Assembly (NCBI GenBank): GCA_959603585.1
Contig: CAUGYD010000002.1
Coordinates: 62,001 to 126,000, forward strand
Direction of reading: 5' to 3'
DNA from: Scatosoma sp900555925
GTDB lineage: Bacteria > Bacillota > Clostridia > Christensenellales > Borkfalkiaceae
Length of the DNA stretch: 64,000 nt
Of this stretch, positions 36,939-46,604 are shown in pieces. Every line of letters begins with the position of its first letter. Position 1 is the first letter of the stretch. The notes under the pieces are model-generated. The model did not search any database, was not told the DNA's origin, and saw only the letters and a list, made by a program, of their open reading frames with translations. Position numbers and translations under genes: made by a program.

Positions 36939-39900
36939 TCAGATTTCAAATTTTCCTTCATAAACGGTCTTGACGCTGCCCATCAATTCCACTTCACCGT
37001 TCGAGTGATAATTGACGACGAGATCTCCGCCGCGAAGTTTTACGGTAATATTCGTATCGCGGTCACAATATCCGTTCAGTACCGCCGCCACGACTGCCGC
37101 CGCCGCGCCCGTACCGCAAGACCAAGTCTCCCCGTTTCCGCGTTCCCATACGCGCATTTTTATCGTGACCTTATTCACGACGCGGATAAATTCCGCATTG
37201 ATGCGTTCGGGGAAATATTCACAGTTTTCAAAGAGCGGACCGACGGTAGCGACATCGACCGCGTCAACCTTTTCGCTGAATACGACACAATGAGGATTGC
37301 CGAGATTGACGAGTGTTATCCGATAATCCTTTCCGCCGATTTTCACGGGCTTATCGACGATCTGATCCTCTTTCCAAACACAGGGAATTTTATCGCCCGC
37401 AAGTTCCGCCTTGCCTAAATTGACGCTGGCGGAATTAACTTTTCCGTTGAAGGAATAGACTTTTACGGCATTGATTCCGCCCGCCGTCTCAATCTTCATT
37501 TCCCGATTACGGACGATTCCCTTTTCATAGAGATATTTTCCTACGCAGCGAACGGCATTTCCGCCCACGCGGCCTTCCGTGCCGTCTTTATTGAAAATGC
37601 GCATTTTCGCGTCGGCCACGTCCGAATTTTCAATCAGAACGATACCGTCTCCGCCGATTCCGTAATGAATATTTACGTAATTGATAGCGATGGACTCGGG
37701 GCAGGTAATCTTCCCGTCGCGGTTGTCGAAATAGATATAATCGTTGCCGCAGGACTGCATTTTCGTGAATGAAAGCTGCAATTTTTCCTTTCTTAGATGA
37801 TTAATGTCGACGAGTTCGGTGTTGTCTTCCGTGAATTTGCTGGCGATGATATCCGCGAGCGCGTTTGCCGTATCGAGAGCCGTAAGTACCGTAATGCCGA
37901 GCAAAATTGCATGATGATGCAAACGGATAAAGTCGTTGATGGATTCAAGATCGGTTTTTCCCGTATATACGATATAGTCGATTTTCCCTTCGTCCATCAG
38001 TTTGATGACGCTGTCCGTCGCCGACAATCTGTCCACCACCGTAACGTCGAGTCCGAGTTCGGAAATGACCTTTGCCGTTCCTTTTGTAGCATACATCGCA
38101 CAACCGAGATCGCCGAACTTTTTGGCGATGGAAACGATATCGAATTTATCCTGATCGTTGACCGTCATATATACGCCGACGGGGCGCTGTTCGGACGGAT
38201 GACACATCTTAAATCCTGCGGAAACCAGTCCTTTGAACATCGCTTCTTCTATCGTTTTTCCGATTCCGAGCACTTCGCCCGTGGACTTCATCTGAGGACC
38301 GAGCTGCGAATTGACGTCATTGAGCTTTTCAAAACTGAACACGGGAACCTTGACGGCGACATAGGGAGATTCGGGATACAGTCCCGTTCCGTAACCGAGC
38401 TTTTTGAGCTTTGCTCCCACGATAATTTTCGTGGCGAGTTCCACCATCGGAACGCCCGTGACTTTGGAAATATAAGGAACGGTTCTCGAAGCGCGGGGAT
38501 TGACTTCGATGACGTAAAGCTGCCCGCGATAGATGAGATACTGAATATTGATAAGGCCTTTGGTTTTAAGTTCCAGCGTCAGCTGGGTCGAAACCTCCAA
38601 AATTCTTTCCAACATGGTATCTTCGAGATTATACGGCGGATACACCGCGATGGAGTCTCCCGAATGAATCCCCGTACGCTCGATATGCTGCATAATTCCG
38701 GGAATGAGAACGTCCGTTCCGTCCGAAATGGCATCTACTTCCAATTCCGTTCCCATGAGATATTTATCGCACAATACGGGATTTTCTATCCCCTGCGAGA
38801 GAATGACGTCCATATAGCGGCAGACGTCCTCCTCCGTAAAGGCAATCGTCATATTCTGTCCGCCGATGACGTACGACGGACGGAGCAAGACGGGATATTC
38901 CAGCTTTTCCGCCGCAGCAAGCGCTTCCTCTTTGGTCATGACGGTAATCGCCTTGGGACGGGGAATGGAATATTTTTCGAGCAACGCTTCAAAGCGTTCC
39001 CTGTCCTCCGCAATATCCACGCTGTCCGCCGAGGTTCCGAGAATGCGGATTCCGTGAGTGGAAAAATAACGGCAAAGATTGATGGCGGTCTGCCCGCCGA
39101 ATGTAATGATGACGCCGTAAGGCTTTTCCACGTCGATGACGTTTTGTACATCCTCGGCCGTCAACGACTCGAAATACAGCCTGTCCGCGGTATCGAAGTC
39201 CGTGGAGACGGTCTCGGGGTTATTATTGATGATGACGACTTCATAACCGAGCTCCTTTAACGTCCATACGCAATGTACCGACGAATAATCGAACTCTATG
39301 CCCTGTCCGATACGGATCGGCCCCGAACCGATGACGATAATCCTCTTTTTACTGCTCCGCGCGACAAAGGGCTTGGCCTCGTCGTGATCCGCCTCGTCAT
39401 AGGTCGAATAGAAATACGGGGTACGCGCGGAAAATTCAGCCGCGCACGTATCGACCATCTTGAATACGGACTTTCTGTGATAGGGAATTTTACTGCCCGA
39501 CAACGCCGCGATATCCTTGTCGAGATAACCGAGTTTTTTACCCCTCTCATAAATCTCGCGCGAAACCTTTCCTTCCGCTTTTTTGATCTCGTCAAGTTCG
39601 GCTTCATAATCGACGAGATGTTTAAGTTTATGCAAAAACCACCTGTCGATTTTCGTAATCGAAAAAATCGTATCTTCGGAAATACCACTCTTTAATGCAC
39701 GATAGACGACGAACAACCGCTCGTCCGTCTTTTCCGGCAGCTTTGCCAAAAGTTCCGCCTCGGTAAAATCGCGGAATTTTTTATGATTCAAGGTAGTCAG
39801 AGAAATCTCCGCTCCCCGCACAGCCTTCATGATCGCCATTTCAAAAGACGTGCCAATCGCCATGACTTCCCCCGTCGCTTTCATTCTCGTGCCCAGCTCT

Positions 39901-41009
39901 CTCTTGGCATACAAGAATTTATCGAACGGCCATTTGGGAAGTTTGACGACGACGTAATCGATTGCGGGCTCGAAGCAGGCGAACGTCTTGCCCGTCACAT
40001 CGTTTCTGATTTCGTCGAGCGTATAACCGAGAGCGATCTTTGTCGCAACCTTCGCAATTGGGTACCCCGTCGCCTTGGATGCGAGCGCAGAAGAACGACT
40101 CACACGGGGATTGACTTCGATGACAGAATATTCAAAAGAATCGGGATTGAGCGCAAACTGAACGTTACATCCGCCCTCTATTCCGAGTTCGGTTATAATC
40201 GACAAAGCCGCGCTGCGGAGCATCTGATATTCTTTATCCGCGAGCGTCACCGCAGGAGCAATGACGATAGAATCGCCCGTATGGATACCGACGGGGTCAA
40301 AATTCTCCATGGAACACACGGTAAGAACGTTGCCCGCTCCGTCCCTTAAAACTTCGAATTCGATTTCTTTCCAGCCGCCGATATATTTTTCGATGAGCAC
40401 CTGCGTAATGGGCGAAAGCATAAGCCCGTTATGTGAAATGAGACGAAGTTCCTCTTCGTTATAGGCAACGCCTCCGCCTGCTCCGCCCAAAGTATAGGCC
40501 GGACGGACGATGACGGGATATTTGAGCCGTTCAGCGACGGCCACACACTCTTCCACCGTATAGGCAATATCGGAAGGCACGCAGGGCTGATGGATTTTTT
40601 CCATCGTCTCCTTAAACAATTCCCTGTCCTCCGAACGATCGATGGCATCCAACTTCGTACCGATGAGCTTGACGCCGTGACGGGCGAGGAATCCCGATTT
40701 TGCCAATTTACAGCCCATCGTCAGCCCCGTCTGACCGCCGAGGGAAGCCAAAAGACTGTCGGGCTTTTCTTTGATAATAATTCGTTTGAGACTCTCTTCC
40801 GTGAGCGGTTCAAGATAAATCTCGTCCGCGAGAGCGTTATCCGTCATGATCGTCGCGGGGTTGGAGTTACAGAGCACTACGTTTATGCCTTCGCTTTTGA
40901 GTACGCGGCAGGCCTGCGCACCCGCATAGTCGAACTCTGCGGCCTGTCCGATGACGATGGGTCCGGAACCGATAACGAGAACTTTTTTAATATCGCTTCT
41001 TTTAGGCAT
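36939..41009 (-). CDS. carB: Fusion of carbamoyl-phosphate synthase large subunit and diaminopimelate epimerase
   Basis: 1356 residues in one uninterrupted frame. Residues 1 to about 1065 are a complete CarB: two ATP-grasp halves, each opened by an IGSGP motif (IGSGPIVIGQAAEFDY and IGSGPIRIGQGIEFDY), and the C-terminal allosteric MGS-like domain. From about 1079 (LSFTKMQSCGND) a full DapF follows: HYGIGGDGI, NPHCVVF, ERGNGETWSCGTGA. DapF normally uses two catalytic Cys. The second (1298) is present, but the first is Gly 1149 (GGC at 37563-37565) in the motif usually read CGN. The ATG at 41009 has AAGGAG and overlaps carA by 8 nt. CarB supplies carbamoyl phosphate for arginine and pyrimidines. 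Confidence 0.93.
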   Translation of the reverse strand: MPKRSDIKKVLVIGSGPIVIGQAAEFDYAGAQACRVLKSEGINVVLCNSNPATIMTDNALADEIYLEPLTEESLKRIIIKEKPDSLLASLGGQTGLTMGCKLAKSGFLARHGVKLIGTKLDAIDRSEDRELFKETMEKIHQPCVPSDIAYTVEECVAVAERLKYPVIVRPAYTLGGAGGGVAYNEEELRLISHNGLMLSPITQVLIEKYIGGWKEIEFEVLRDGAGNVLTVCSMENFDPVGIHTGDSIVIAPAVTLADKEYQMLRSAALSIITELGIEGGCNVQFALNPDSFEYSVIEVNPRVSRSSALASKATGYPIAKVATKIALGYTLDEIRNDVTGKTFACFEPAIDYVVVKLPKWPFDKFLYAKRELGTRMKATGEVMAIGTSFEMAIMKAVRGAEISLTTLNHKKFRDFTEAELLAKLPEKTDERLFVVYRALKSGISEDTIFSITKIDRWFLHKLKHLVDYEAELDEIKKAEGKVSREIYERGKKLGYLDKDIAALSGSKIPYHRKSVFKMVDTCAAEFSARTPYFYSTYDEADHDEAKPFVARSSKKRIIVIGSGPIRIGQGIEFDYSSVHCVWTLKELGYEVVIINNNPETVSTDFDTADRLYFESLTAEDVQNVIDVEKPYGVIITFGGQTAINLCRYFSTHGIRILGTSADSVDIAEDRERFEALLEKYSIPRPKAITVMTKEEALAAAEKLEYPVLLRPSYVIGGQNMTIAFTEEDVCRYMDVILSQGIENPVLCDKYLMGTELEVDAISDGTDVLIPGIMQHIERTGIHSGDSIAVYPPYNLEDTMLERILEVSTQLTLELKTKGLINIQYLIYRGQLYVIEVNPRASRTVPYISKVTGVPMVELATKIIVGAKLKKLGYGTGLYPESPYVAVKVPVFSFEKLNDVNSQLGPQMKSTGEVLGIGKTIEEAMFKGLVSAGFKMCHPSEQRPVGVYMTVNDQDKFDIVSIAKKFGDLGCAMYATKGTAKVISELGLDVTVVDRLSATDSVIKLMDEGKIDYIVYTGKTDLESINDFIRLHHHAILLGITVLTALDTANALADIIASKFTEDNTELVDINHLRKEKLQLSFTKMQSCGNDYIYFDNRDGKITCPESIAINYVNIHYGIGGDGIVLIENSDVADAKMRIFNKDGTEGRVGGNAVRCVGKYLYEKGIVRNREMKIETAGGINAVKVYSFNGKVNSASVNLGKAELAGDKIPCVWKEDQIVDKPVKIGGKDYRITLVNLGNPHCVVFSEKVDAVDVATVGPLFENCEYFPERINAEFIRVVNKVTIKMRVWERGNGETWSCGTGAAAAVVAAVLNGYCDRDTNITVKLRGGDLVVNYHSNGEVELMGSVKTVYEGKFEI

Positions 41010-42081
41010 GGCTCTTCTCCTTTTCCATATTCGCTATGAATTTATCGAACAAAATATTCGCGTCCTGCGGACCGCTGCACGCTTCGGGATGGAATTGCAC
41101 GGTAAATGCGCCTATATCGTCATATTCCACGCCTTCGCAGGTATTGTCGTTGACGTTTATAAAGCTGACTTTCCCTTTTTTGACCGATGAGGACAACACT
41201 TCGTAGCCGTGATTCTGGCTGGATATATATACCCGTCCCGTATCCAGATTTTTTACGGGCTGATTGGCTCCTCTATGGCCGTACTTCATCTTAGCCGTCT
41301 TGCCGCCCATCGCGAGCGCAAACAGCTGGTGACCGAGACAAATTCCGAAAATGGGTTTTTTGCCCGCCAATTTTTTCAATTCCTCAATAATTCCCGTATT
41401 TTCTTCCGGATCCCCGGGTCCGTTCGTCAGCATGACTCCGTCGGGATTCAAAGCCAGAATCTGTTCGGCAGTGTAAAACGCGGGAACTTTCAGAACCGCA
41501 CAATCGCGCTTCAAAAGTTCGCGGATAATGTTTTTCTTGCAGCCGAAGTCCCAGACCGCTACCGTCCGACGCGCGGAGGCGCGATTGCCGTATTCTTTTA
41601 CTTCACTGCACGTCACCGATTTTACGGCGTTCGTTACCCGATATTTTTTTAATGTCTCAAAATCCTTCAACGGCTTGGAAGAAATGCAGGCATTCATGAC
41701 CCCTGTCTCGCGCACAATTCTCGTAAGCTCGCGGGTATCGATTCCGTATACTCCGACGATTCCGGATTTTTCGAGATAGTCGTTCAACGTTCCTTCGGAA
41801 CGAAAATTAGAAGGATAATCGCAAACTTCCCGAACGATATATGCGGATACCCAAGGCTTTTTACTCTCGAAATCTTCGGGAATCACTCCGTAATTTCCGA
41901 TAAGAGGAAAAGTCTGCGTCACAATCTGTCCGTAGTAACTGGGATCGGTCAACGTTTCGAGATACCCCGTCATGCCCGTCGTAAAAACAAGTTCCCCGAC
42001 GACCTCTCCGACGGCACCGAAACGGAAACCTTCGAATACTTTACCGTTTTGCAGCGTCAAATAAACTTTATTCTTCTTCAT
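41002..42081 (-). CDS. carA: Carbamoyl-phosphate synthase small (glutaminase) subunit
   Basis: 359 residues. N-terminal CPSase domain (FTTGMTGYLETLTDPSY) and a class I glutamine amidotransferase with nucleophile Cys in FGICLGHQLFALA and the His/Glu pair in FHPEA. Hydrolyses glutamine and channels ammonia to CarB, whose gene overlaps by 8 nt. It follows argF after 158 nt, so the pair belongs to the arginine cluster. Confidence 0.95.
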   Translation of the reverse strand: MKKNKVYLTLQNGKVFEGFRFGAVGEVVGELVFTTGMTGYLETLTDPSYYGQIVTQTFPLIGNYGVIPEDFESKKPWVSAYIVREVCDYPSNFRSEGTLNDYLEKSGIVGVYGIDTRELTRIVRETGVMNACISSKPLKDFETLKKYRVTNAVKSVTCSEVKEYGNRASARRTVAVWDFGCKKNIIRELLKRDCAVLKVPAFYTAEQILALNPDGVMLTNGPGDPEENTGIIEELKKLAGKKPIFGICLGHQLFALAMGGKTAKMKYGHRGANQPVKNLDTGRVYISSQNHGYEVLSSSVKKGKVSFINVNDNTCEGVEYDDIGAFTVQFHPEACSGPQDANILFDKFIANMEKEKSHA

Positions 42082-42239
42082 ATGCCACTACCTTGTTTTA
42101 TTTTTTCAAACTTCATTTCTCTGCGTTTTACCGAACGGGTTTCGGCTCTTTGCCGTAAACCAGCTTCCCGCGAGAAATCGCATCGTTCCGCCCCCGATTT
42201 TTCTCGTTTGCCGATTGTATTCAAGTCTTACTCAGACCG

Positions 42240-43151
42240 TCAATCCCGCATCAATTTGCACATTACCGCTTTTTGCGCGTGAAGCCTGTTTTCCGCTTCG
42301 TCGAAGATATCGTTCGCATGTGCTTCCAAAACATCTTCCGTAATTTCTTCGCCGCGGTGAGCGGGCAGGCAATGCAGAACCATTGCGTCTTTCGCCGCAC
42401 AGTCCATCACGTCCGCATTGATTTGGAACCCCGCGAAAACTTTTTCGCGCCGAGCCTTTTCCACCTCCTGTCCCATCGACGCCCACACGTCCGTATAGAG
42501 CACATCCGCGCCCTTTGCGGCCTCTTTTACGTCCGCGGTCATCTGGAATTTATCTCCGTATTCCTTTCTGGCCCATTCGACGAGAGCCGCGTCCGGCTGA
42601 TACCCGTCCGGACACGCGATGGAAAATTTCATTCCCGTTTTCAAAGCGCCTACCAACAACGAATTTGCCATATTGTTTCCGTCTCCGACGAAGCACATTT
42701 TCAAACCGCTGAAACCGCCTTTATATTCGCGAATCGTCATGAGATCGGCCAGTACCTGACAAGGATGGCAATAGTCCGTCAACGCATTGATGACGGGAAT
42801 AGAGCCATACTCCGCAAATTCCTCTACCTCGCTCTGCGCAAAAGTACGGATCATCAATCCGTCGAGATATCTCGACAGTACGCGTGCCGTGTCCTTTACC
42901 GGTTCCCCCCGTCCCAATTGTAAATCTCTGTCCGACAAAAACAGCGCGTAACCGCCCAACTCATACATTCCCACTTCAAAGGAAACGCGCGTTCTCGTAG
43001 AGGATTTCTGAAAAATCATTCCGAGCTTCTTCCCCTTCAAATAATCTTTGTGAATGTTGTTTTTCCTCTCATATTTGAGCTGATCCGCCAAATTGAGAAT
43101 TCCGAGAATTTCCTCGCGCGTCAAATCGCCGAGTTTCAATAAATGTTTCAT
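42240..43151 (-). CDS. argF: Ornithine carbamoyltransferase
   Basis: 303 residues from the ATG at 43149-43151, overlapping the argD stop as ATGA. Carbamoyl-phosphate loop SSTRTRVSFEVG, HPCQVLADL, and ornithine-side HCLPAHRGEEI. Makes citrulline from ornithine and carbamoyl phosphate. Confidence 0.96.
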   Translation of the reverse strand: MKHLLKLGDLTREEILGILNLADQLKYERKNNIHKDYLKGKKLGMIFQKSSTRTRVSFEVGMYELGGYALFLSDRDLQLGRGEPVKDTARVLSRYLDGLMIRTFAQSEVEEFAEYGSIPVINALTDYCHPCQVLADLMTIREYKGGFSGLKMCFVGDGNNMANSLLVGALKTGMKFSIACPDGYQPDAALVEWARKEYGDKFQMTADVKEAAKGADVLYTDVWASMGQEVEKARREKVFAGFQINADVMDCAAKDAMVLHCLPAHRGEEITEDVLEAHANDIFDEAENRLHAQKAVMCKLMRD

Positions 43152-44323
43152 TCCGCCAATACCTCGTTTAATATTTTTAATCCTTCGTTCATTTCCGTCT
43201 TTGTGATATTCAAGGGCGGCAGCAAACGCAATCTGTCGTGCGCCGTCAGAATCATCAGGCCTTTTCGGAGACATCTTTCCGCAATCTCTCTCTCACTCTT
43301 ATCCGAGTTTACCTTTACCCCGAGCATGAGTCCCATCCCCGTTACGGCCTCTACGCTTTTCATCTTCAAAATAAACGTTTTAAGGTAATCTCCTTTCGCC
43401 TGTACTTCGAGCAACAAATCTTTCGTAAGCCTTTCGACGATACTGACGCCCCCCGCACATGCTACGGGATTTCCTCCGAACGTCGTACCGTGATCCCCAT
43501 AGGAAAATACGCCTGCCGTCTTTCCGAAAAGCAGACAGGCGCCGATCGGCAGGCCTCCGCCCAAACCTTTCGCCGTAGTTACTATGTCCGGCGTAATACC
43601 ATATCCCTGATAAGAATACATATACCCCGTTCTGCCGTTTCCCGTCTGTACTTCATCCGCAATAAACAATATATCGTTTGCCTGGCAATACTCAATAGTT
43701 TGTCTGACAAAGTTCTCATTGAGTTTATGTACGCCGCTTTCTCCCTGAATGAGTTCCATCATCACCGCGCAGGTCTTATCCGTAATTTTTTCCTTTACGG
43801 ATTCAAAGACGGGCTTTGCATACGAGAAACCTTCGGGAAAAGGACCGAAATATTTATGGAATGCGTCTTGTCCCGTCGCGGCAAGCGTTGCCAGCGTCCG
43901 TCCGTGAAAACTGTTTTCCAAGGTAACGATTTCATAGCGGCGCTTATCGCCGTATTTCATTGCGGAATATTTTCTTGCCGCCTTTATCGCACACTCGTTC
44001 GCTTCGGCCCCGGAATTTCCGAAAAAGACTTTCTCTGCACCCGATTTTTCGCACAGGAGCCGTGCAAGTTCCACCTGGGGCTGCGTATAATACAGATTGC
44101 AGGCATGTTGTACTTTGTTCAGCTGAGCGATTACGGCCTCTTTCCAAAGTTTGTCGTTCATGCCGAAGATATTGACGCCTATCCCGCTCGTAAAGTCTAT
44201 ATATTTTTTGCCTTCGCTGCTTGTAATCGTTGCGCCGTCGCCGCTTTCTATCGCCATGGGGAAACGGTTATACGTGGGCGATATATATTCCTTATCTTCT
44301 CGTTCTATCTCCGTAAAATTCAT
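43148..44323 (-). CDS. argD: Acetylornithine aminotransferase
   Basis: 391 residues from the ATG at 44321-44323 (CAGGAG upstream). Class III aminotransferase: FGNSGAEANECAIK, SFHGRTLA, DEVQTGNGRTG and TTAKGLGGGLPIG with the PLP Lys. Converts N-acetylglutamate semialdehyde to N-acetylornithine. Coupled to argF; a hairpin separates it from argB. Confidence 0.95.
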   Translation of the reverse strand: MNFTEIEREDKEYISPTYNRFPMAIESGDGATITSSEGKKYIDFTSGIGVNIFGMNDKLWKEAVIAQLNKVQHACNLYYTQPQVELARLLCEKSGAEKVFFGNSGAEANECAIKAARKYSAMKYGDKRRYEIVTLENSFHGRTLATLAATGQDAFHKYFGPFPEGFSYAKPVFESVKEKITDKTCAVMMELIQGESGVHKLNENFVRQTIEYCQANDILFIADEVQTGNGRTGYMYSYQGYGITPDIVTTAKGLGGGLPIGACLLFGKTAGVFSYGDHGTTFGGNPVACAGGVSIVERLTKDLLLEVQAKGDYLKTFILKMKSVEAVTGMGLMLGVKVNSDKSEREIAERCLRKGLMILTAHDRLRLLPPLNITKTEMNEGLKILNEVLAE

Positions 44324-44359
44324 TTTATCTCCTGAAAATCTGAAAAAATGCTGTTTTTT

Positions 44360-44391
44360 CAAAAAATAAGACTGATTTCAAGAAAATCAGT
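44360..44391 (-). terminator. Intra-cluster terminator/attenuator between argB and argD
   Basis: ACTGATTT-TCTTG-AAATCAGT followed on the minus strand by CTTATTTTTT. The stem includes the argB stop codon. It should lower read-through into argD-argF-carAB. Confidence 0.7.
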
Positions 44392-45244
44392 CACCGTTTA
44401 CAAACATTGTTCCCATTCCTTCTTCGGAAAGAAGCTCCATCAAAATGGAATGATTAACCCGACCGTCGGTGATGAATACTTTTTTGACCCCGCGGCGAAT
44501 CGCTTCTTTGCAACATTCAATTTTAGGAATCATTCCTCCCGAAATAATTCCCTGTTTGATAAGGGAAGGAATATCGGATACGTACACTTTTTTAATCAAA
44601 GACTTCTCGTCGTTTTTATCTTCCAAAAGGCCGCGGATATCCGTCATCAAAATCATGCTTTCCGCCTGCAAAGCACCCGCTATGACGGATGCAGCGGTAT
44701 CGGCATTAATATTATAAACATTGCCGAAATTGTCGTAACCGACCGTGGAAATGACGGGAATATAACCGCTTTTCAGGCAATCTTCTATAATCCGAATATC
44801 GACGTCCACAATTTTTCCGACAAAACCGAGTTCTTCGCTCTCCTTTTCGCAGCCGAGCATGTGACCGTCGATTCCGCTGAGTCCGACTGCTTTTCCGCCG
44901 CAGGTTTCCAACTGGTTGACCAATGCTTTATTAATCTTTCCGGCCAATACCATACGGACGATTTCCGCAGTCTCTGCATCGGTATACCGAAGCCCGTTGA
45001 CAAACCGACTTTCAATCCCTACCCGTTTGAGCATTTCCGAAATTTCCGGCCCGCCGCCGTGAACGAGTACGACCTTTATTCCCACCAGCTGCAAAAGCAC
45101 GAGATCCCGCATGACGGAAGTTTTAAGCTCCTCATTGATCATGGCGTTTCCGCCGTATTTAATAACGAGGATTTTATCGTTATATTTTTTGATATAAGGC
45201 ATCGCTTCCGCCAAAAACTCTGCCTGTTCCTGTTTGGAAATCAT
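44387..45244 (-). CDS. argB: Acetylglutamate kinase
   Basis: 285 residues: VIKYGGNAM, VLVHGGGPEIS, and NINADTAASVIAGAL are amino-acid kinase motifs. Phosphorylates N-acetylglutamate. It has its own consensus promoter upstream, so it begins a second transcription unit inside the arginine cluster. Confidence 0.96.
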   Translation of the reverse strand: MISKQEQAEFLAEAMPYIKKYNDKILVIKYGGNAMINEELKTSVMRDLVLLQLVGIKVVLVHGGGPEISEMLKRVGIESRFVNGLRYTDAETAEIVRMVLAGKINKALVNQLETCGGKAVGLSGIDGHMLGCEKESEELGFVGKIVDVDIRIIEDCLKSGYIPVISTVGYDNFGNVYNINADTAASVIAGALQAESMILMTDIRGLLEDKNDEKSLIKKVYVSDIPSLIKQGIISGGMIPKIECCKEAIRRGVKKVFITDGRVNHSILMELLSEEGMGTMFVNGD

Positions 45245-45267
45245 CTTACCACCAATCTATTTTTTTT

Positions 45268-45296
45268 ATTATAGCATACCCATAAAAATTTGTCAA
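45268..45296 (-). promoter_or_regulatory. Consensus promoter upstream of argB
   Basis: Minus strand TTGACA (45291-45296), 17-nt spacer, TATAAT (45268-45273): perfect match, about 24 nt before the argB start codon. Confidence 0.85.
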
Positions 45297-45334
45297 CTTT
45301 TCTCAGGGATTTTCGCTTCTCGAAAAAGGATTTT

Positions 45335-46582
45335 TCAGCTTCTGTAATCTCCGTTGATCCGTACGTAATCGTAAGTCAAATCGCAACCCCAAGCTGTAGA
45401 GGTATAATTGCCGTCATGCAAGTCTATAAGAATATCTATTTCCTTTTCCGTCAAAATCTTTTTTGCGGTTTCTTCGGAAAAATCGATGCCTCTTCCTTCC
45501 TCGCAGACAACGATTTTTCCGGCTTTTGAGGAAAATGCAACCTCTATTTTGTCGATATCTATCTCAGCTCCGGAATATCCGATTGCACATAAAACCCGTC
45601 CCCAGTTGGCATCGGCTCCGAACATAGCCGCCTTCAAAAGGTTGGAACACACGACCGATTTCGCTACCGTACGGGCAACTTGCTTGGATTTGGCGCCCGT
45701 TACTTTACATTCTATCAGTTTCGTCGCGCCCTCTCCGTCTGCAGCGATTTTTCTGCACATTTCGGTCGTAACGGCATGAAGTGCGCGACAGAATTTTTTA
45801 TAATCGGTATCCGCACGGTCAATGAGAGCGTTCCCCGCCAAGCCGCTGGCCATCAGGCACAGCGTATCGTTCGTGGAAGTATCTCTGTCGACACTGACCA
45901 TATTCAAAGAATCTTTTACATCGGTGGAAAGAGCCTTCTGCAACATTTCGGGGGTAATATTCACGTCGGTCGTTATAAACATGAGCATTGTCGCCATATT
46001 CGGACAAAGCATGCCTACACCTTTACAAATGGCCCCGATCCGACATTTGATATCCCCGAGTTCAAATTCAAACGAAATCTCTTTACTGACCGTATCGGTC
46101 GTCATAATGGCTTCCGCTGCCGCGTGGCTGCATTCCGGCGACGAACCGAGTCCCTCTGCAAGAGTTTTCATTCCGCCCGCAATCGGGTCGAGAGACAGTT
46201 TCTGACCGATGACGCCCGTCGAGGCCACTACCGTATCGGAAGCCGAAATTCCGCAATACTTCTCAACCAGCGAACACATTCCTTCGGCAATTTCCACGCC
46301 GTCCGCATTACAGGTATTTGCGTTTCCGCTGTTGACGATGACCGCACGGGCATAACCGTCCGCTACGTGCTTTTGCGTAACGAGAATGGGAGCGCCTTTT
46401 ACGAGATTTTTGGTATAAACACACGCCGTAGCCGAACGTTTTTCACAAACGATCAGCGCCAGATCTTTCTTCGATTTATTTCTACGGATTCCGCAATGAA
46501 TTCCGTTGGCCGAAAAGCCTTTCGGCGCACATACTCCGCCTGCGACAGGCTTCATTTCTCTATTGACTCCGTTTTTTCTCAT
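45335..46582 (-). CDS. argJ: Bifunctional ornithine acetyltransferase / N-acetylglutamate synthase
   Basis: 415 residues. The self-cleavage site AIMTTDT, with the nucleophile Thr, divides alpha and beta chains near the middle. Recycles the acetyl group from acetylornithine to glutamate, so no argE or argA is needed, and none is seen. The ATG follows AAGGAAG. Confidence 0.95.
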   Translation of the reverse strand: MRKNGVNREMKPVAGGVCAPKGFSANGIHCGIRRNKSKKDLALIVCEKRSATACVYTKNLVKGAPILVTQKHVADGYARAVIVNSGNANTCNADGVEIAEGMCSLVEKYCGISASDTVVASTGVIGQKLSLDPIAGGMKTLAEGLGSSPECSHAAAEAIMTTDTVSKEISFEFELGDIKCRIGAICKGVGMLCPNMATMLMFITTDVNITPEMLQKALSTDVKDSLNMVSVDRDTSTNDTLCLMASGLAGNALIDRADTDYKKFCRALHAVTTEMCRKIAADGEGATKLIECKVTGAKSKQVARTVAKSVVCSNLLKAAMFGADANWGRVLCAIGYSGAEIDIDKIEVAFSSKAGKIVVCEEGRGIDFSEETAKKILTEKEIDILIDLHDGNYTSTAWGCDLTYDYVRINGDYRS

Positions 46583-46604
46583 GATTGGTTCTTCCTTAAT
46601 TTTT

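Noticed and set aside
37797..39260. 487-codon plus-strand ORF
   Set aside because: Antisense to carB ATP-grasp coding sequence; no family features.
43238..44335. 365-codon plus-strand ORF
   Set aside because: Antisense to argD; shadow frame in GC-richer coding DNA.
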